From FEN-727 sp036508635 (GTDB lineage Bacteria > Actinomycetota > Geothermincolia > Fen-727 > Anoxymicrobiaceae), in NCBI GenBank assembly GCA_036508635.1, contig DATCGY010000151.1, forward strand, positions 1 through 47,577: 47,577 bases of DNA, in the 5' to 3' direction. The position numbers were made by a program, and so were the translations under genes. Shown here piece by piece: positions 17,255 to 26,057 of the stretch. How positions within the stretch are numbered: position 1 is the stretch's first letter; each line of letters starts with the position of its first letter. Under the pieces are notes generated by a model. It was not told where the DNA came from. It was given only the letters and a program-made list of their open reading frames with translations, and made no database searches.

Positions 17255-17622
17255 CCGCACCGCATGCGTTTGAACTGACCGGGCTTGATGGAATATGCTT
17301 TGGATCAGCCAAGGAGTCCGAAGACGTCCTGGAGGTTGGCATGCAGGTCATAAGATTGAGGGAACCTTGCTACGTACAGCAGCGCGATAGCGACGTCAAG
17401 CATCTACCGGTGGAGCTGTGCAGAAAGCTGTTCGGTTGGGAATCCGCCTGCCAATCCCTCGAGATATTCATCCACCACGAGATACCGAATGTCGAGTTCT
17501 ATGCCGTGGTCGAGGTCCAAGAAGAAGGGATTACGCTGGCATCCACGGGCAAGTTGGGCATACACCACTATTTCATTCCCTGGAGCAACATAGTCGCCGT
17601 CCACGGTCATATAGCTACCTGA
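17251..17622 (+). CDS. Hypothetical protein, coupled to the GT-C gene
   Basis: 123 residues; its ATG overlaps the stop of the glycosyltransferase gene (ATGA). No family is recognised. It appears soluble, without signal peptide or membrane span, and alternates short strands with helices; a possible small beta domain ends in GIHHYFIPWSNI. The coupling makes it a real gene and suggests a related role. Function unknown. Confidence 0.65.
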   Translation: MTAPHAFELTGLDGICFGSAKESEDVLEVGMQVIRLREPCYVQQRDSDVKHLPVELCRKLFGWESACQSLEIFIHHEIPNVEFYAVVEVQEEGITLASTGKLGIHHYFIPWSNIVAVHGHIAT

Positions 17623-17636
17623 ATGCCCTCGGCAGC

Positions 17637-17664
17637 TTGAGTGCCGCGGGGCGTGTGGTACACT
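17637..17664 (+). promoter_or_regulatory. Candidate promoter of the phosphoesterase gene
   Basis: TTGAGT (17637-17642) and TACACT (17659-17664) with 16-base spacing, 33 bases before the start codon. Confidence 0.5.
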
Positions 17665-17697
17665 CGGAACGGTTGCTTGCTTGCAGAGGGAGAAGTG

Positions 17698-18441
17698 TTG
17701 TCCAGGACGGGTATCATAGGCGATGTGCACGGGAACCTCGCAGCCCTTGAAGCCGTTATTTCCTGTGCCGAATGTGACTCATGGCTCTGTGTCGGTGACA
17801 TTGTAGGTTATGGACCGCAACCGAACGAGTGCACAGGGCGTGTGATGGAACTTGGGGCGTTGGCGGTTGTCGGAAATCACGACCTCGGTTCAATCGATAT
17901 GTTGAGCCTGGCCCCGTTCAACCAGGACGCGAGGCGTGCGTGCGAGTGGACCCGTCGTGTGCTCGACCAGCGAGCTCGGGATTTCCTCGGGTCCCTTACT
18001 GGGAAGTTGAGCGACCACGACATATTGCTCGTGCACGCCAGTCCGCGGGACCCGGCATGGGAATACGTGCTGACCGAGACACAGGCGTACGAAAATCTCC
18101 TGGAGTTCGAGGAGCACCTCTGCTTCAACGGCCACTCGCACGTACCCGAGGTATTCAGCATCGGGATTGGCGGGGAACCGGATCCCGATGACATTCAGAG
18201 CCTCACGCCTGACAATGGAGAGAGCGTCGAGATCGAAGCGGGCCGGAGGTACCTGGCTAACGTAGGCAGCATTGGCCAGCCACGCGATGGTGACCCGAGG
18301 GCGTGCTACGTTGTGCTCGATTCAGACAGGGGCCTGCTCTCATACCACAGGGTTCCTTATGAGGTATCACGAACGCAGCTCGCGATGAGGGAGGCGGGGC
18401 TTCCGTCTTTCCTGATCAGGCGCCTGTCGGTGGGCCGCTAG
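17698..18441 (+). CDS. Calcineurin-like metallophosphoesterase
   Basis: 247 residues. TTG 17698 is chosen: AGGGAG lies five bases upstream and the fold begins at once with GIIGDVHGN. All five metal-binding motifs are present: GDVHGN, VGDIVGYGPQP, VGNHD, LVHASP and NGHSHVP. This is the YfcE/YmdB-like metallophosphatase group with two divalent metals; substrates range from phosphodiesters to phosphoproteins and cannot be predicted. Cytosolic. The next gene starts 10 bases after its stop, so they probably share a transcript. Confidence 0.88.
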   Translation: MSRTGIIGDVHGNLAALEAVISCAECDSWLCVGDIVGYGPQPNECTGRVMELGALAVVGNHDLGSIDMLSLAPFNQDARRACEWTRRVLDQRARDFLGSLTGKLSDHDILLVHASPRDPAWEYVLTETQAYENLLEFEEHLCFNGHSHVPEVFSIGIGGEPDPDDIQSLTPDNGESVEIEAGRRYLANVGSIGQPRDGDPRACYVVLDSDRGLLSYHRVPYEVSRTQLAMREAGLPSFLIRRLSVGR

Positions 18442-18450
18442 GATGAAGCA

Positions 18451-20070
18451 ATGTTCAAGATGAACCGCAAGACGCTCGTGCTGGCGCTGTTGGCCATCGT
18501 TGCTCTAATGGTGCTCCTGCGCGTCTTTAACATCGGCCACGTGCTCGGATACGACGAGGCCTGGAACGCCAACTCGGTGATAGACGCAGCCACCGGCCAC
18601 ACGGGCGATGTCTTCTACGGCAACTTCCTGCGTCATCCTCCCCTGTATACGGGGCTCGGCACCGTCTACGCGATGATCACCGATACTGGCAGGATGGGAT
18701 TGTCGATAGCGATGGAGATGATCTCACTTATCTTCTCGGTCGGCCTCGTGATTGTGATATTTTTCTGCGCGCGAGACTGGTTCGATGACCTGACCGCGCT
18801 CTCGGCTGCTTTCCTGTTCGCTGTTGCGCCCGCCGCCCGGGTGTTCGATACGCTGTCCAAGCAGGAGTCGATGACCCTGTTTTTCGGTATGTGCTTCCTT
18901 CTGTTGTTCTTCCGACGCAAGTTCCTGTTTTCGGGCGTGTTCCTGGGGCTTTCGATGCTGACAAAGGAGATATTCATCTTCCTGCCGGCCGCTCTTTTCC
19001 TGTTTCTCCTTGTGGGTCGTCGGACCCGCGACATGAAGGGGTTCTTCGAAAGCCTTGGAACAGGCGTGCTGATGTCGTTCTGGTGGTACCTGTTCGTCTC
19101 CCGGAGCAGAGGCGAGTTTTTCCAGTTCTTTCTCGGCAGGAGCCAGGAGTCTCTCAACTGGCGCCAGCCCTGGCACTACTACCTCGGCCGGATACCACTC
19201 GATATGGGTTGGGTGACGGTCGTGCTGGCGGTGGCAGGACTGGCGTTCCTGGTCGTTCATATCCGTCGATCAGGTTGGCCCCGGGCCGTCCGCGCCGCGC
19301 GTGAGGACGCCGAGGACGAAGGCGAGCGTGCCGCCGTATCCAAAGGTGCTCATTGGGAGCGCGAATACCTGGGTGTGTCGAGATCCTACGAGATGGCACT
19401 CCTACCTGTGGTATGGATACTCTTCATCTACCTGTTCCTGTCGGTTTCACTCGGAAAGCCACCATGGCTCATATACGCGGCTATACCCGCTTTTGCTCTA
19501 CTCGGCGGCTGGGGCCTCTCCCAGACCGCGACCGCGCTTTCCGGGCGGCCCCGGATCGCGGCTGTGTTGGTGGTCGTTGCGCTCGCTGTCGCGCTGGCGT
19601 TTTCAATCCCGGTGGGATTCGGTGCTTACCTCAGGAAAGCCGACCCCACTTACGGTCATTCTCTGACCTACAAGAGCGCTGCCGACTACATGAACGGGCG
19701 GATGTCCTCGAGTGGCAGGGTGATGATAAGGCTCAACGATTTTACGCCGAACATCGCTTTCTATCTGAAGAGCTACAAGCCTGACTCGATAGCGGAACTT
19801 CCGAGCGACCCTTCGAGAGGCGACCGTACCCTGACAGGGAACTCTACCGTTGTTATATCTGGACGGGATGCCACGGTGAACGAGGTGGCGGGACACGTCC
19901 TGAACGCCCACCCGGATTTTCTGATGATAAGGCCGGGCTTCACTGGAGCGGATGGGTACGATCCAGCGCTCGTGCTTGCGCGATTCGCTCAGCCGGTAAA
20001 GATAGACGGCGTCTGGGTGTTTGACGGGCATGCGCTGGCTTCGGCCCTGCAGGCCGCGGGAAACCGTTGA
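18451..20070 (+). CDS. GT39-like membrane glycosyltransferase
   Basis: 539 residues, ATG 18451, ten bases after the phosphoesterase stop. The first external loop has the catalytic-acid motif GYDEAW, followed by HPPLY, as in PMT/ArnT-type enzymes. About ten membrane spans are visible, with an unusually charged cytoplasmic loop near residue 280 (Arg/Asp/Glu-rich). A short soluble C-terminal domain follows. It likely transfers a sugar from a polyprenyl donor on the outer face of the membrane. Second of two adjacent GT-C genes. Confidence 0.8.
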   Translation: MFKMNRKTLVLALLAIVALMVLLRVFNIGHVLGYDEAWNANSVIDAATGHTGDVFYGNFLRHPPLYTGLGTVYAMITDTGRMGLSIAMEMISLIFSVGLVIVIFFCARDWFDDLTALSAAFLFAVAPAARVFDTLSKQESMTLFFGMCFLLLFFRRKFLFSGVFLGLSMLTKEIFIFLPAALFLFLLVGRRTRDMKGFFESLGTGVLMSFWWYLFVSRSRGEFFQFFLGRSQESLNWRQPWHYYLGRIPLDMGWVTVVLAVAGLAFLVVHIRRSGWPRAVRAAREDAEDEGERAAVSKGAHWEREYLGVSRSYEMALLPVVWILFIYLFLSVSLGKPPWLIYAAIPAFALLGGWGLSQTATALSGRPRIAAVLVVVALAVALAFSIPVGFGAYLRKADPTYGHSLTYKSAADYMNGRMSSSGRVMIRLNDFTPNIAFYLKSYKPDSIAELPSDPSRGDRTLTGNSTVVISGRDATVNEVAGHVLNAHPDFLMIRPGFTGADGYDPALVLARFAQPVKIDGVWVFDGHALASALQAAGNR

Positions 20071-20192
20071 CACCTGGCGGAAGTCTTAATGTACGAGTGA
20101 TGACAACGCTCGGTGTGTGCTCAATCACATTGCGGTAAAATATCGCGGTTGGTTGCTTGTTAGCGACTGCGAGATAGTCCCGGAGGATGAGA

Positions 20193-20867
20193 ATGAACAT
20201 GAAGAAAGCGTTCTTGGTGGCGGCCGCCTGCGCCCTTTCAATAATCTTACTAAGCGTATTTCTGCCTGGCTGTGGAAAGAAGCAGACTGTCACCGAGGGA
20301 ACGGACACGGAGGGCAGGCCACAGAAGGTAACCGCCTACGAAGCCGTGCAGTATTGTAAACCCGCAGCGAACAAGTGGCAGTCCAACAACTGGATGATCC
20401 AGGTCAGGGACGGGGACCCCGACGGCATCGGGCGCGACGGCAAAGGCAAGATATGGGAGGTCTACTTCTTCTCGCCGACACCGGAGGAGGACAACCAGCT
20501 ACTGGTGCAGTACAACCGTGGGTACGTGTGGCCGAGCGCACCCACCAGGAACAAGGGCGGGGATAACGGCACGACGGTGTACACTAAGGAGAAGCCGAAG
20601 GACTTCCGCGTGGATTCCCCGGAGGCTTACACCGTCGGCCAGCGTAACGGTGGCGGCGAGTACTCTGACGCGCACCCTGACTCTATCGCACACGTCACTT
20701 TGCGGTGCAAGGCTGACTACGATTCCGTGGCCGAGAAGATGCCTGCTCCGAAATATAAGTGGATATGGGACGTCTACTATCGCCAGCCGCAGATTGGTGC
20801 GGAATCGCTGCACGTCTACGTCGATGGCATGACGGGCGAATTTATAGCAAAGGAGACCAAGAAGTAG
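20193..20867 (+). CDS. Lipoprotein of unknown function
   Basis: 224 residues. ATG 20193 is preferred over the ATG at 20187 because GGAGG (20182-20186) needs spacing. The N-terminus is a lipoprotein signal (MNMKKAF, a hydrophobic core, then lipobox LPGC). The mature part is hydrophilic with aromatic-rich strands; the end (VYVDGMTGEFIAKE) resembles the closing strand of a PepSY-like domain. Surface-anchored; function not known. Confidence 0.72.
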   Translation: MNMKKAFLVAAACALSIILLSVFLPGCGKKQTVTEGTDTEGRPQKVTAYEAVQYCKPAANKWQSNNWMIQVRDGDPDGIGRDGKGKIWEVYFFSPTPEEDNQLLVQYNRGYVWPSAPTRNKGGDNGTTVYTKEKPKDFRVDSPEAYTVGQRNGGGEYSDAHPDSIAHVTLRCKADYDSVAEKMPAPKYKWIWDVYYRQPQIGAESLHVYVDGMTGEFIAKETKK

Positions 20868-20968
20868 AAGGCTTGAGGGCAAGCGCGCGAAGGCCGTCAT
20901 GAGGTTATGGCCATCCGGAGCCTTCCACGGTTTTCCAGGCCGAGCGAACTGTCTTGCGCTTATCCATC

Positions 20969-21048
20969 AACCCCCGATGTGATATTGTATTAATCGATAC
21001 GTTCGGGGGTTTAATGCCCTCTCCGCGCGGAGGGGGTATAGTTTTTAT
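20969..21048 (+). promoter_or_regulatory. Structured leader upstream of metK
   Basis: Two hairpins lie in the 207-base gap before metK. AACCCCCGA (20969-20977) pairs perfectly with TCGGGGGTT (21003-21011) around a 25-nt AT-rich loop. CCCTCTCC (21017-21024) pairs with GGAGGGGG (21029-21036; one G-U) around GCGC and is followed by TATAGTTTTTATT. The second is terminator-like and could end the lipoprotein transcript or attenuate metK. No known SAM riboswitch consensus is recognised. Confidence 0.4.
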
Positions 21049-21074
21049 TAACCGCAAATCGCATGGGGGTAGAC

Positions 21075-22268
21075 ATGTCGGAAAAATGGCTCTTTACGTC
21101 GGAATCCGTGACAGAGGGGCATCCAGATAAAGTATCCGATCAGATCAGCGACGCGATACTCGACGCGATACTCGCTGAAGACCCAACGGCACACGTCGCC
21201 TGCGAGACTCTTACGACAACCGGCCTCGTGGTCGTCTCGGGCGAGATAACAACCGATAGCTACGTGGATATCCCGGGGGCGGTGCGCAGGACCATCGAGG
21301 AGATCGGTTACACCCGCGCCAAGTATGGTTTTGACTTCGAGACGTGCGCCGTACTCACTTCGATAGACCCGCAGTCACCAGACATCGCCCAGGGAGTCGA
21401 TTCCGCGGCGGAGGTGAGGGTTGAAGTGAGCGACGACAATCTCGACAAGATGGGCGCCGGCGATCAGGGGATGATGTTCGGTTATGCGTGCAGGGACTGC
21501 GAAGAGCTGATGCCCCTGCCCATCATGCTGGCTCACAAGCTCGCACGCCGGCTGGCCGACGTCAGGAAAGCCGATGTGCTCCCTTACCTGCGTCCGGACG
21601 GAAAGACCCAGGTCACGGTCGAGTACGAGGGAGACAGGCCGGTCCGTGTGAAAAAGATAGTCATCGCCGCACAGCATGGGCCTGATGTGGACATCGTCGA
21701 CCTTCTCACGCCGGACCTGAAGGAGCACGTGGTCAAGCCGATAATTCCCGTTGAGCTTATAGACGAGAGCACCGAAGTCCTGATCAACTGCACCGGTAAG
21801 TTCGAGCAGGGAGGGCCGAAGGCAGACACCGGTCTTACCGGCCGCAAGATAATCGTAGATACGTACGGTGGAATGGCTCGACATGGCGGTGGCGCTTTTT
21901 CCGGAAAAGACCCATCGAAGGTTGACCGCTCCGCATCGTACGCGGCTCGATGGGTCGCAAAGAACGTCGTTGCGGCCGGGCTAGCGGACCGGTTCGAGGT
22001 ACAGCTTGCCTACGTAATCGGTGTGGCGCACCCCGTCTCGATAAGCTGCAACGCGTTCGGGACCGAAAAGATCGAGACCTCCCGGATCACGGAGCTCATC
22101 GAGTCGACGTTCGATCTCAGGCCAGCCGCGATCATAAGGGACCTGAAGCTGCTCAAACCTATATACAAAAAGACGGCGGCGTACGGACATTTCGGACGCC
22201 ACGAGGAAGGTTTTACCTGGGAAAGAACTGATAGAGCGGATATACTCAAGAACGAAGCGGGGCTCTAG
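21075..22268 (+). CDS. metK: S-adenosylmethionine synthetase
   Basis: 397 residues. ATG 21075 gives the normal family N-terminus (LFTSESVTEGHPDK) with GGGGGT just before it; ATG 21063 would add four residues and has no SD. It makes SAM from methionine and ATP. Motifs: GHPDKVSDQISDA (ATP), GAGDQGMMFGYA (methionine/ATP loop) and GGGAFSGKDPSKVDRSA (P-loop-like). Length and spacing are typical. First gene of metK-def-fmt-rsmB, which links SAM, formyl-Met initiation and ribosome modification. Confidence 0.97.
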   Translation: MSEKWLFTSESVTEGHPDKVSDQISDAILDAILAEDPTAHVACETLTTTGLVVVSGEITTDSYVDIPGAVRRTIEEIGYTRAKYGFDFETCAVLTSIDPQSPDIAQGVDSAAEVRVEVSDDNLDKMGAGDQGMMFGYACRDCEELMPLPIMLAHKLARRLADVRKADVLPYLRPDGKTQVTVEYEGDRPVRVKKIVIAAQHGPDVDIVDLLTPDLKEHVVKPIIPVELIDESTEVLINCTGKFEQGGPKADTGLTGRKIIVDTYGGMARHGGGAFSGKDPSKVDRSASYAARWVAKNVVAAGLADRFEVQLAYVIGVAHPVSISCNAFGTEKIETSRITELIESTFDLRPAAIIRDLKLLKPIYKKTAAYGHFGRHEEGFTWERTDRADILKNEAGL

Positions 22269-22300
22269 ATCACTGAAGTTCATTTCCGGAGGTTGCCGGC

Positions 22301-22807
22301 TTGGAGCTGGAAATCAGGACAATCGGGGACCCCGTACTTCGAGAGAAGTGTCGCGAGGTCGACCAAGTGGATAGCGAGGTATCGAACCTCATCGATGACA
22401 TGATGGAAACGCTGGGTTCGGTGCCTGGACGTGCCGGACTCGCTGCTTCCCAGGTCGGGGTTCTGAAGAGATTGTTCGTCTACGACATCGGTTACGGGCC
22501 TCGCTGCCTCATAAATCCTGAGATGATCGAGACGGATAACGAGATCACTTGCGAGGAAGGTTGCCTGAGCATACCAGGTGTCTCTATATCTATTCCGAGA
22601 TTCGAGCGTATCAAGGTAAGGTGCCAGACTCCATCAGGGCACAATATCGTAGTGGAGTCGAGAGGTTTTACCGCGCAGGTGATGCAGCATGAATGCGACC
22701 ATCTCGAGGGCGTCATGATAATCGACCGGTGCGATCCCGAGGACAAGAAGAAAGCTCTCGAGGAGTACCAGGAGCTTGTTACGAAGAGAGCGCAGGCTAC
22801 TGCGTAG
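22301..22807 (+). CDS. def: Peptide deformylase
   Basis: 168 residues from TTG 22301, with GGAGGT seven bases upstream. Removes the formyl group from new N-termini. Three family motifs: GLAASQVG, EGCLSIPG (metal-ligand Cys) and QHECDHLEG (two His ligands and catalytic Glu). Followed after 11 bases by fmt, the enzyme that adds the formyl group. Confidence 0.96.
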   Translation: MELEIRTIGDPVLREKCREVDQVDSEVSNLIDDMMETLGSVPGRAGLAASQVGVLKRLFVYDIGYGPRCLINPEMIETDNEITCEEGCLSIPGVSISIPRFERIKVRCQTPSGHNIVVESRGFTAQVMQHECDHLEGVMIIDRCDPEDKKKALEEYQELVTKRAQATA

Positions 22808-22818
22808 AGGGTCTCAAA

Positions 22819-23763
22819 TTGGAAATAATCTTCTTTGGAAGCGATAGCTTTGCGTTAGAGCCGCTGGAGCGATTGATCGCCAGCGAGCATGAGTTGGTCG
22901 GGGTGGTCGGGCGGCCCGACAGACCGGTCGGCCGCGGGCTCAAGGAAAGTGCGACACCGGTTGTCGCCAGGGCGAGAGAGCTGGACCTGCGGATATGGCA
23001 ACCCGAGAGCCTGTCCGAGACGTCTTTCGGCGCAACCACCAGGGACGCGGAATGGGGTGCCGGTGTAGTCGTGGCCTACGGTGGGTTCATTCCGAGATGG
23101 CTGCTGGATGTCCCTCCGATGGGCTTTGTGAACCTCCACCCTTCACTGCTGCCGAGATACAGGGGCGCCGCCCCGATAAAAAGAGCTCTTATGAACGGGG
23201 CGAGCATTACGGGCGCTACCACAATCCGGATGAACGAGAGGCTGGACGCCGGTGACATCATGATGCATACCGAGGTCCCTATCGCTGATGACGATACCGC
23301 CGGAACGTTGAGCAGGCGGCTCGGACACCTTGGAGCAAGACTGCTCATCGATACAATCTACAAGCTCGAAGGTGGCACCCTTGAGCCGGTCCCGCAGGAG
23401 GAGGACAAGGCAACCAGCGCCCCCGCACTCCTGCCGGATGAGGGAAACATAGAATGGAGCCTGCCTGCCGAAAAGATTGACAGGCTGGTCAGGGCTCTCG
23501 ACCCTGAGCCTGGGGCGTACACGTTTTTCAGGGGTAAAAGGGTCAAGCTCTGGTCCGTCCAGGTAACCGACGTACCCCCCGAAGACGAGCCCGGAACGCT
23601 CATGAACATGGGCAAGGAAGGCTTCCTCGTGAACACCAGCACCGCTTGCCTGCGAGTCGTGTCGGTCCAGCCTGAGGGCAAGCAGCGTATGAGCGCGGGA
23701 GAGTTTTCACGAGGCCAGCGTCTGCTCATCGCCGAGCGCTTCACTGGCTCGCCGGAGCAGTGA
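22819..23763 (+). CDS. fmt: Methionyl-tRNA formyltransferase
   Basis: 314 residues from TTG 22819, where the family N-terminus (LEIIFFGSDSFALEPLE) begins; the frame is open upstream but overlaps def without homology. Formylates Met-tRNA(fMet) using 10-formyl-THF. Motifs: LHPSLLPRYRGAAP and GATTIRMNERLDAGDI in the catalytic Rossmann domain; a C-terminal OB-like domain (~205-314) contains GAYTFFRGKRVKLW. Lies 11 bases after def. Confidence 0.95.
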   Translation: MEIIFFGSDSFALEPLERLIASEHELVGVVGRPDRPVGRGLKESATPVVARARELDLRIWQPESLSETSFGATTRDAEWGAGVVVAYGGFIPRWLLDVPPMGFVNLHPSLLPRYRGAAPIKRALMNGASITGATTIRMNERLDAGDIMMHTEVPIADDDTAGTLSRRLGHLGARLLIDTIYKLEGGTLEPVPQEEDKATSAPALLPDEGNIEWSLPAEKIDRLVRALDPEPGAYTFFRGKRVKLWSVQVTDVPPEDEPGTLMNMGKEGFLVNTSTACLRVVSVQPEGKQRMSAGEFSRGQRLLIAERFTGSPEQ

Positions 23764-23770
23764 GCCTGCC

Positions 23771-25108
23771 TTGGGTCGAGTCACGGCACCCGGCGAGGCT
23801 GCCAGAGATTGTGCCTTCGACATTCTCGTCGAATACGCTCACGCCGACACTTTTCTAAATTCCGTTTTGACAAAAGGCCTTTGCGCCTCAGGGCTCGAGA
23901 GACGCGACAGGGCGCTCATTACTGAGATCGTTCAGGGAACGGTTCGAATGAAACTCGCACTCGACTGCGCGATCTCCGGTTTTTCAAACCGCGAGCTTTC
24001 ATCGGTGGATGAGGGTGTGTTGTGGATTCTCAGGCTTACGGCTTACCAGCTCCTGTACACCTCCGTGCCGACGTATGCGGCTTGCGATATATCAGTCGGT
24101 CTGACCAGGCGCCGGTTGGGAGCCGGAGCCTCCGGTTACGTGAACGGTGTACTGAGGGCATTTGCGCGGGGTGCGGATGATATCGCATGGCCCGAGAAAG
24201 AGGACGACCCGGTATCTTACCTGGAGGTGTGCACGTCACACCCGCGCTGGTTAGTAGAGATGTGGATCGCGGAGCTGGGCCTGGCCAGAACGGAGACGCT
24301 TTGCGAAGCGGATAACAGGCAGCCCCGGTTGTCCCTGAGGTGCAACCTCGCTCGCTCGAGCAGGGAAGAGCTCCTGGCTAAGCTGATCGAGGCGGGCATC
24401 GAAGCACAGCCGGGTGACCTTGCGCCGGAAGCGCTGCTCGTCAGGGGAACCGGTTACCTCAACGACATTCCCGAGTTCGTCTCGGGGTTGTTCGCCGTGC
24501 AGGACCAGGGTTCGATAGTGGTGGGTCACAGGGTCGCACCCGAACCTGGGATGCGGGTCCTGGATATGTGCGCCGCTCCCGGAGGAAAGGCGAATCACCT
24601 GGCGGAGCTGATGCATAATAGTGGCCGCGTGCTGGCCATTGATATAAACCCCGGGCGGCTCGAGATGGTAGGCGAGTCCGCCACGAGACTGGGCAACTCT
24701 AGCGTTGAAACGATGGTCCAAGACGGCACCACGGCGAGCGCTGACCTGGGCGAAAGTTTCGACCGGGTGCTCGTAGACGCACCGTGCACCGGTCTCGGGA
24801 CTCTCGCCAGGAGACCCGATGCCCGGTGGCGGAAGTCCCCTGGCGACATAAGGAGATTGCCGGAGTTGCAGGGGGCGCTTCTCCAGGAGGGCGCACGTCT
24901 GACAACGCCCGGAGGCCTCCTTGTCTACTCGACCTGCACTATCTCACACCGCGAAAACCAGGAAGTGGTCAACGCGTTCATTGCGGGTGGTCAGGGAGAG
25001 AGCTTCAAATTAGTCTCGGACGAACGCGACGAAGTTTTCACCCAGATGTTCCCCGATGCCGACGGATGCGACGGCATGTTCGTGGCCGTGATGCGGCGAG
25101 AGACTTGA
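23771..25108 (+). CDS. rsmB: 16S rRNA m5C967 methyltransferase
   Basis: 445 residues. An N-terminal NusB-like RNA-binding domain (~1-140, e.g. RDRALITEIVQGTVR) is joined to an RsmB/Nop2-type catalytic domain: VLDMCAAPGGKANHLAEL (SAM), PCTGLGTLARRPDARWR (first catalytic Cys) and YSTCTISHRENQ (second, attacking Cys). TTG 23771, seven bases after fmt, has only a weak SD; coupling with fmt is likely. Last gene of the operon. Confidence 0.94.
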   Translation: MGRVTAPGEAARDCAFDILVEYAHADTFLNSVLTKGLCASGLERRDRALITEIVQGTVRMKLALDCAISGFSNRELSSVDEGVLWILRLTAYQLLYTSVPTYAACDISVGLTRRRLGAGASGYVNGVLRAFARGADDIAWPEKEDDPVSYLEVCTSHPRWLVEMWIAELGLARTETLCEADNRQPRLSLRCNLARSSREELLAKLIEAGIEAQPGDLAPEALLVRGTGYLNDIPEFVSGLFAVQDQGSIVVGHRVAPEPGMRVLDMCAAPGGKANHLAELMHNSGRVLAIDINPGRLEMVGESATRLGNSSVETMVQDGTTASADLGESFDRVLVDAPCTGLGTLARRPDARWRKSPGDIRRLPELQGALLQEGARLTTPGGLLVYSTCTISHRENQEVVNAFIAGGQGESFKLVSDERDEVFTQMFPDADGCDGMFVAVMRRET

Positions 25109-25205
25109 GGTATACCGCAACGGACAAAGAGTCTAATATTATCGTTTGAAATACAATCCGTGTGAGTGGCGTGTTTATGGGACCGGCACCATGTAAGGCT
25201 ATGAG

Positions 25206-25889
25206 ATGACAACTTACGCATTTCGAGATGACGGGTCGACGTACGCCAGGGATCTTCTCGAAGGCCTGGACTTGCTGGGCATACTTGCGGCCCCCGTTCA
25301 TGATACCGACGAGCTCTTCAACGACCATGACGAAGACCCGGCGGCCATCGTGCTCGTGAATCCCTCGTCTCAGATAGCGAGAGAAGTGAAGGACGCCATG
25401 AGCAGGATCGGCGGCTGGGTTGCCCGCATTCCGCTGATAGCCGCGATGGACAGTATGGAACGTCTCGAGGAACAGGTGGCTCTGCGCACCGTGGATGATT
25501 TCCTCGTATACCCCGGTGGCGCCGGTGAGTTGATCGCCCGCGCCAGGGTAATCGTGCTTAGACGCGGCGGCCAGGGGGACGTCGCGAACTTCGGTGCGCT
25601 AGTGATCAACCTCGAGGCCCACCAGGTAATGCTCGAAGGCAAGCCTGTCGATCTGACTTTCAAGGAGTTCGAGCTGTTGAGGACTCTCTCGTCCTCGCCG
25701 GGAAGAGTCTACACGCGCGAGGAGTTACTCAAGACCATCTGGGGGTATGATTACTTCGGTGGAACCCGCACGGTCGACGTCCACGTCCGGCGACTGCGAG
25801 CAAAGATCGAGCGGTCTTTCCGCTACATCGAGACGGTCCACAGTGTCGGATATCGGTTCGCGAGGTCCGGTTGGGGCAAGGATGCCTGA
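25206..25889 (+). CDS. Atypical OmpR-family regulator, GlnR-like
   Basis: 227 residues. The N-terminal ~115 residues have the length and helical pattern of a receiver domain, but the acceptor Asp is Asn52 (IVLVNPSSQ) and the N-terminal acidic pocket is missing. The C-terminus (~130-222) is an intact OmpR/PhoB winged helix (LTFKEFELLRTLSSSPGRVY, RTVDVHVRRLRAKIE, VGYRF). Phosphorylation-independent OmpR regulators of this kind include actinobacterial GlnR, the global nitrogen regulator. The next gene is glnA, and GlnR-like boxes lie between them, so a nitrogen role is inferred. No cognate histidine kinase is adjacent. Upstream -10-like TACAAT at 25152. Confidence 0.8.
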   Translation: MTTYAFRDDGSTYARDLLEGLDLLGILAAPVHDTDELFNDHDEDPAAIVLVNPSSQIAREVKDAMSRIGGWVARIPLIAAMDSMERLEEQVALRTVDDFLVYPGGAGELIARARVIVLRRGGQGDVANFGALVINLEAHQVMLEGKPVDLTFKEFELLRTLSSSPGRVYTREELLKTIWGYDYFGGTRTVDVHVRRLRAKIERSFRYIETVHSVGYRFARSGWGKDA

Positions 25890-25960
25890 AGGCCTGGAAA
25901 CATCACCTGCGCGCGTGCAGGGGTCATGACTCGCCGGGAGCTCCGGGTCATCGCCGTGAT

Positions 25961-26014
25961 GTAACAACTTTTTCATTGGTTGGAAACATTTCTGAAACAA
26001 CCGTGACCTAAAAT
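25961..26014 (+). promoter_or_regulatory. GlnR-like operator and promoter of glnA
   Basis: GTAAC (25961), GAAAC (25983) and GAAAC (25994) lie on one 11-bp register; the box expected at 25972 is degenerate. A GTGAC (26003) follows. In actinomycetes GlnR binds GTnAC-n6-GAAAC repeats of this spacing. TAAAAT (26009-26014) is a candidate -10 directly after the boxes, with no good -35, as expected for an activated promoter. CGTGA/TCACG (26002-26018) forms an inverted repeat around it. Confidence 0.6.
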
Positions 26015-26057
26015 CACGATAACGAACGAGAGAGATCGCTATTACCTAGGAGGCGCA

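Noticed and set aside
20969..21048. Known SAM riboswitch
   Set aside because: Conserved SAM-I or SAM-IV core sequences are not visible; only generic hairpins.
21063..21074. Upstream ATG of metK
   Set aside because: No SD, and the family N-terminus starts at 21075.
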